Below, one piece after another: positions 62,840 to 64,000 of a stretch of DNA of 64,000 nt. The position numbers and the translations under genes are program-made. The notes under the pieces are model-generated. The model was not told where the DNA came from. It ran no database searches and was given only the letters and a program-made list of their open reading frames with translations. Each line of letters starts with the position of its first letter. Positions within the stretch are counted from its first letter, which is position 1. Where the stretch lies: NCBI GenBank assembly GCA_963798775.1, contig CAWCUK010000004.1:62001-126000 (forward strand), given 5' to 3'. This DNA comes from CAWCUK01 sp963798775 (lineage in GTDB: Bacteria > Bacteroidota > Ignavibacteria > Ignavibacteriales > Ignavibacteriaceae).

Positions 62840-64000
62840 TTATAATTCAATTAATACATTTATTACTTCCTCTTTATGCTCGGAAGGATTAAGAAAATTT
62901 GTTTCTGCCTCTTTGCCGTTTACAGAAATTTTCTTAACTCCGCTGTTATTTCCGTTTGGATTCAACACGCGTAGTTTAACTGTTTTTCCTCTAAATTTCC
63001 TTTCGGCTTTAAATTCTTTCCATCCGGATGGAATGTTCGGTGAAATTCTCATTCCGGTTAATGTAGTCTGAAAACCTAATATATGATCGAGCCCTATTCG
63101 CAGCATCCAAACAGCGGTTCCCGTTAACCATGAGTGGCTTGCTTGTCCTTCGGTCGGATGATCCTGGCTTGTTACATATTCTGCGTAAACGTAAGGTTCA
63201 ACTTCATAAATATCATTTCTTTCCGATGAATTCAGCGGCATCATTCTTTTATATATTTCGTATGCGAATTCCGCGTCACCGTTCATTATAGAAGCTAAAA
63301 TAAACCAGCTTGAAGCATGATTGAAAATCGCGCCGTTTTCTTTTTTCCCGGGAACACAGCGGCTGATTAATCCTACATTATCTTCAACTTCAGAATAAGA
63401 AGGCCAGCAAATTTGCATTCCGTTTGGACGGGCTAAAAAATCTTTAACAGAATCCAAAGCTTTGTCGGCTCTTTCTTTAGGCGCTAAACCGGAAATTACC
63501 GACCACGACTGCGCGTTTAAAAAGATTTTCCCTTGTTTATTTTTGCCGGTTCCCAGAGGCTGACCGTTATCTCTAAACGCTCGAATATACCAGTTGCCGT
63601 CCCAAGCTATTTTATTTACAATCGAGCCTAATTTGCTGTATTCTTCTTCCCATCTTTTTAAAGTTTTATAATCGCGCCTATGTTTTAAGAGAGGAAAAGT
63701 TTTACGTAAAACATAAGCTAAAAAGAAAGCTCCCCAAATAGTTTCTCCTTTTCCTTTCGGACCAACGTGATCAAGAGTGTCATTCCAATCGCCGTTCATT
63801 ATTTTGGGCAATCCGCGCTTAGTTGTTGCTGATATGGCGAAATCTAACGCTCTTACCAAATGCTGGTAAACCTTTCCTTTTGTTCCGTCGTAATAATTTA
63901 CTTTTTCATCAAGAATGGAAAAATCTCCGGTTTCATTTAGATATTCCACAAGGCCGAAAGGAATCCAAAGCGGAGTATCGGAATGATTTGTCCTTTCGCC
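62840..64000 (-). CDS. Glycoside hydrolase family 94 phosphorylase, 5' partial
   Basis: The frame continues to the window edge (GERTNHSDTPLWIPFGLVEY), so GTG 63949 is not the start and only the C-terminal ~386 residues are visible. They show the (alpha/alpha)6-barrel of GH94 with the catalytic acid in MNGDWNDTLDHVG, and SWSVISGLAPKERADKA, NHASSWFILASIMNGDAE and QASHSWLTGTAVWM. A final beta domain (KAERKFRGKTVKLRVLNPNG) follows. GH94 enzymes phosphorolyse beta-linked glucosides such as cellobiose, chitobiose or cyclic beta-1,2-glucan; SDTPLW and the C-terminal length fit the cyclic-glucan/cellobiose-like group, but the substrate is undetermined. It heads the leftward sugar cluster. Confidence 0.9.
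   Translation of the reverse strand, partial: GERTNHSDTPLWIPFGLVEYLNETGDFSILDEKVNYYDGTKGKVYQHLVRALDFAISATTKRGLPKIMNGDWNDTLDHVGPKGKGETIWGAFFLAYVLRKTFPLLKHRRDYKTLKRWEEEYSKLGSIVNKIAWDGNWYIRAFRDNGQPLGTGKNKQGKIFLNAQSWSVISGLAPKERADKALDSVKDFLARPNGMQICWPSYSEVEDNVGLISRCVPGKKENGAIFNHASSWFILASIMNGDAEFAYEIYKRMMPLNSSERNDIYEVEPYVYAEYVTSQDHPTEGQASHSWLTGTAVWMLRIGLDHILGFQTTLTGMRISPNIPSGWKEFKAERKFRGKTVKLRVLNPNGNNSGVKKISVNGKEAETNFLNPSEHKEEVINVLIEL

Noticed and set aside
1..64000. CRISPR array, prophage, integrase or transposase
   Set aside because: No regularly spaced repeats, attachment sites or matching proteins were seen on either strand.

Overview
The window is an AT-rich bacterial chromosome segment that looks like a member of the Ignavibacteria or a close relative in the Bacteroidota/Chlorobiota lineage. 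This is inferred from several signals: two large secreted proteins end in type IX secretion (T9SS)/FlgD-like C-terminal domains, one with the motif SQNFPNPFNP; one of them is a gingipain-family (C25) peptidase resembling PorU; promoters of the Bacteroidota type (TTG, 19-20 bp, TAnnTTTG) precede the tRNA gene and purC; many genes lack a clear Shine-Dalgarno sequence; and TTG/GTG starts are frequent. There is no prophage, transposase, CRISPR array or recognisable defence island. Content is mainly housekeeping plus one surface-polysaccharide locus.

Layout. 1-3666 (+): the end of a methylmalonyl-CoA mutase large subunit, a UbiA-family prenyltransferase resembling decaprenyl-phosphate phosphoribosyltransferase, a small lipoprotein and a CorC/HlyC-type CBS membrane protein. 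3789-6530 (+): tgt, yajC, ribBA and a terminator. 6531-6857: gene-free, with repeat-like debris. 6858-8244 (+): an NfeD/ClpP-class membrane protease and its terminator. 17245-8318 (-): a long leftward run, namely a degenerate PurC-like gene, psd, pssA, purS, purQ, two tandem tatA genes, gatA, sucD, ndk, then a NamZ-type muramidase and a lipoprotein. 17380-21007 (+): ybaB, recR, a methyltransferase, two NTF2-like lipoproteins and ftsX.

21007-38613 is a surface-polysaccharide locus of Wzx/Wzy type. It holds a Wza-like exporter, Wzz, a UDP-glucuronate decarboxylase-like epimerase, a MurJ/Wzx-type flippase, a methyltransferase, five glycosyl- or phosphoglycosyl-transfer genes, WecB, a Wzy/WaaL-like membrane protein, a PglE-like aminotransferase, a PglF/WbpM-like dehydratase and a Wzi-like outer membrane protein. 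WecB and one glycosyltransferase form a leftward island inside it. 38691-47739 (+): the PorU-like C25 peptidase, glmS and a COG2403-type GTPase. 47766-47921: tRNA-Phe with promoter and terminator. 48383-51497 (+): a PDZ-7TM-GAF histidine kinase and its OmpR-type regulator. 54080-51567 (-): a T9SS cargo protein. 54306-60325 (+): a tiny zinc-ribbon membrane protein, then purC, DUF971, pgsA, pgpA, cinA, thpR, recA, recX. 64000-60322 (-): a partial GH94 phosphorylase, an AAC(3)-like acetyltransferase, an aldose-1-epimerase family protein and a NUDIX hydrolase.

An important caveat concerns sequence quality. Conserved genes between about 3.9 and 24.6 kb are repeatedly split by single-base indels: tgt, ribBA, nfeD, pssA, psd, the purC-like gene, ybaB, a methyltransferase, ftsX, wza, wzz and the epimerase. 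There is one more at 39.47 kb. In nearly every case removing or adding one base restores the family sequence, and many sites sit in short homopolymers. I treat these as consensus errors and give full-length spans. I found no convincing new biological system. The most interesting biological leads are the degenerate second PurC inside the purSQ operon, the PorU-like peptidase with an apparent beta-propeller insert, the COG2403 GTPase, the lysine-rich tail on SucD, and an AAC(3)-like protein with a C-terminal cysteine cluster in a sugar operon.
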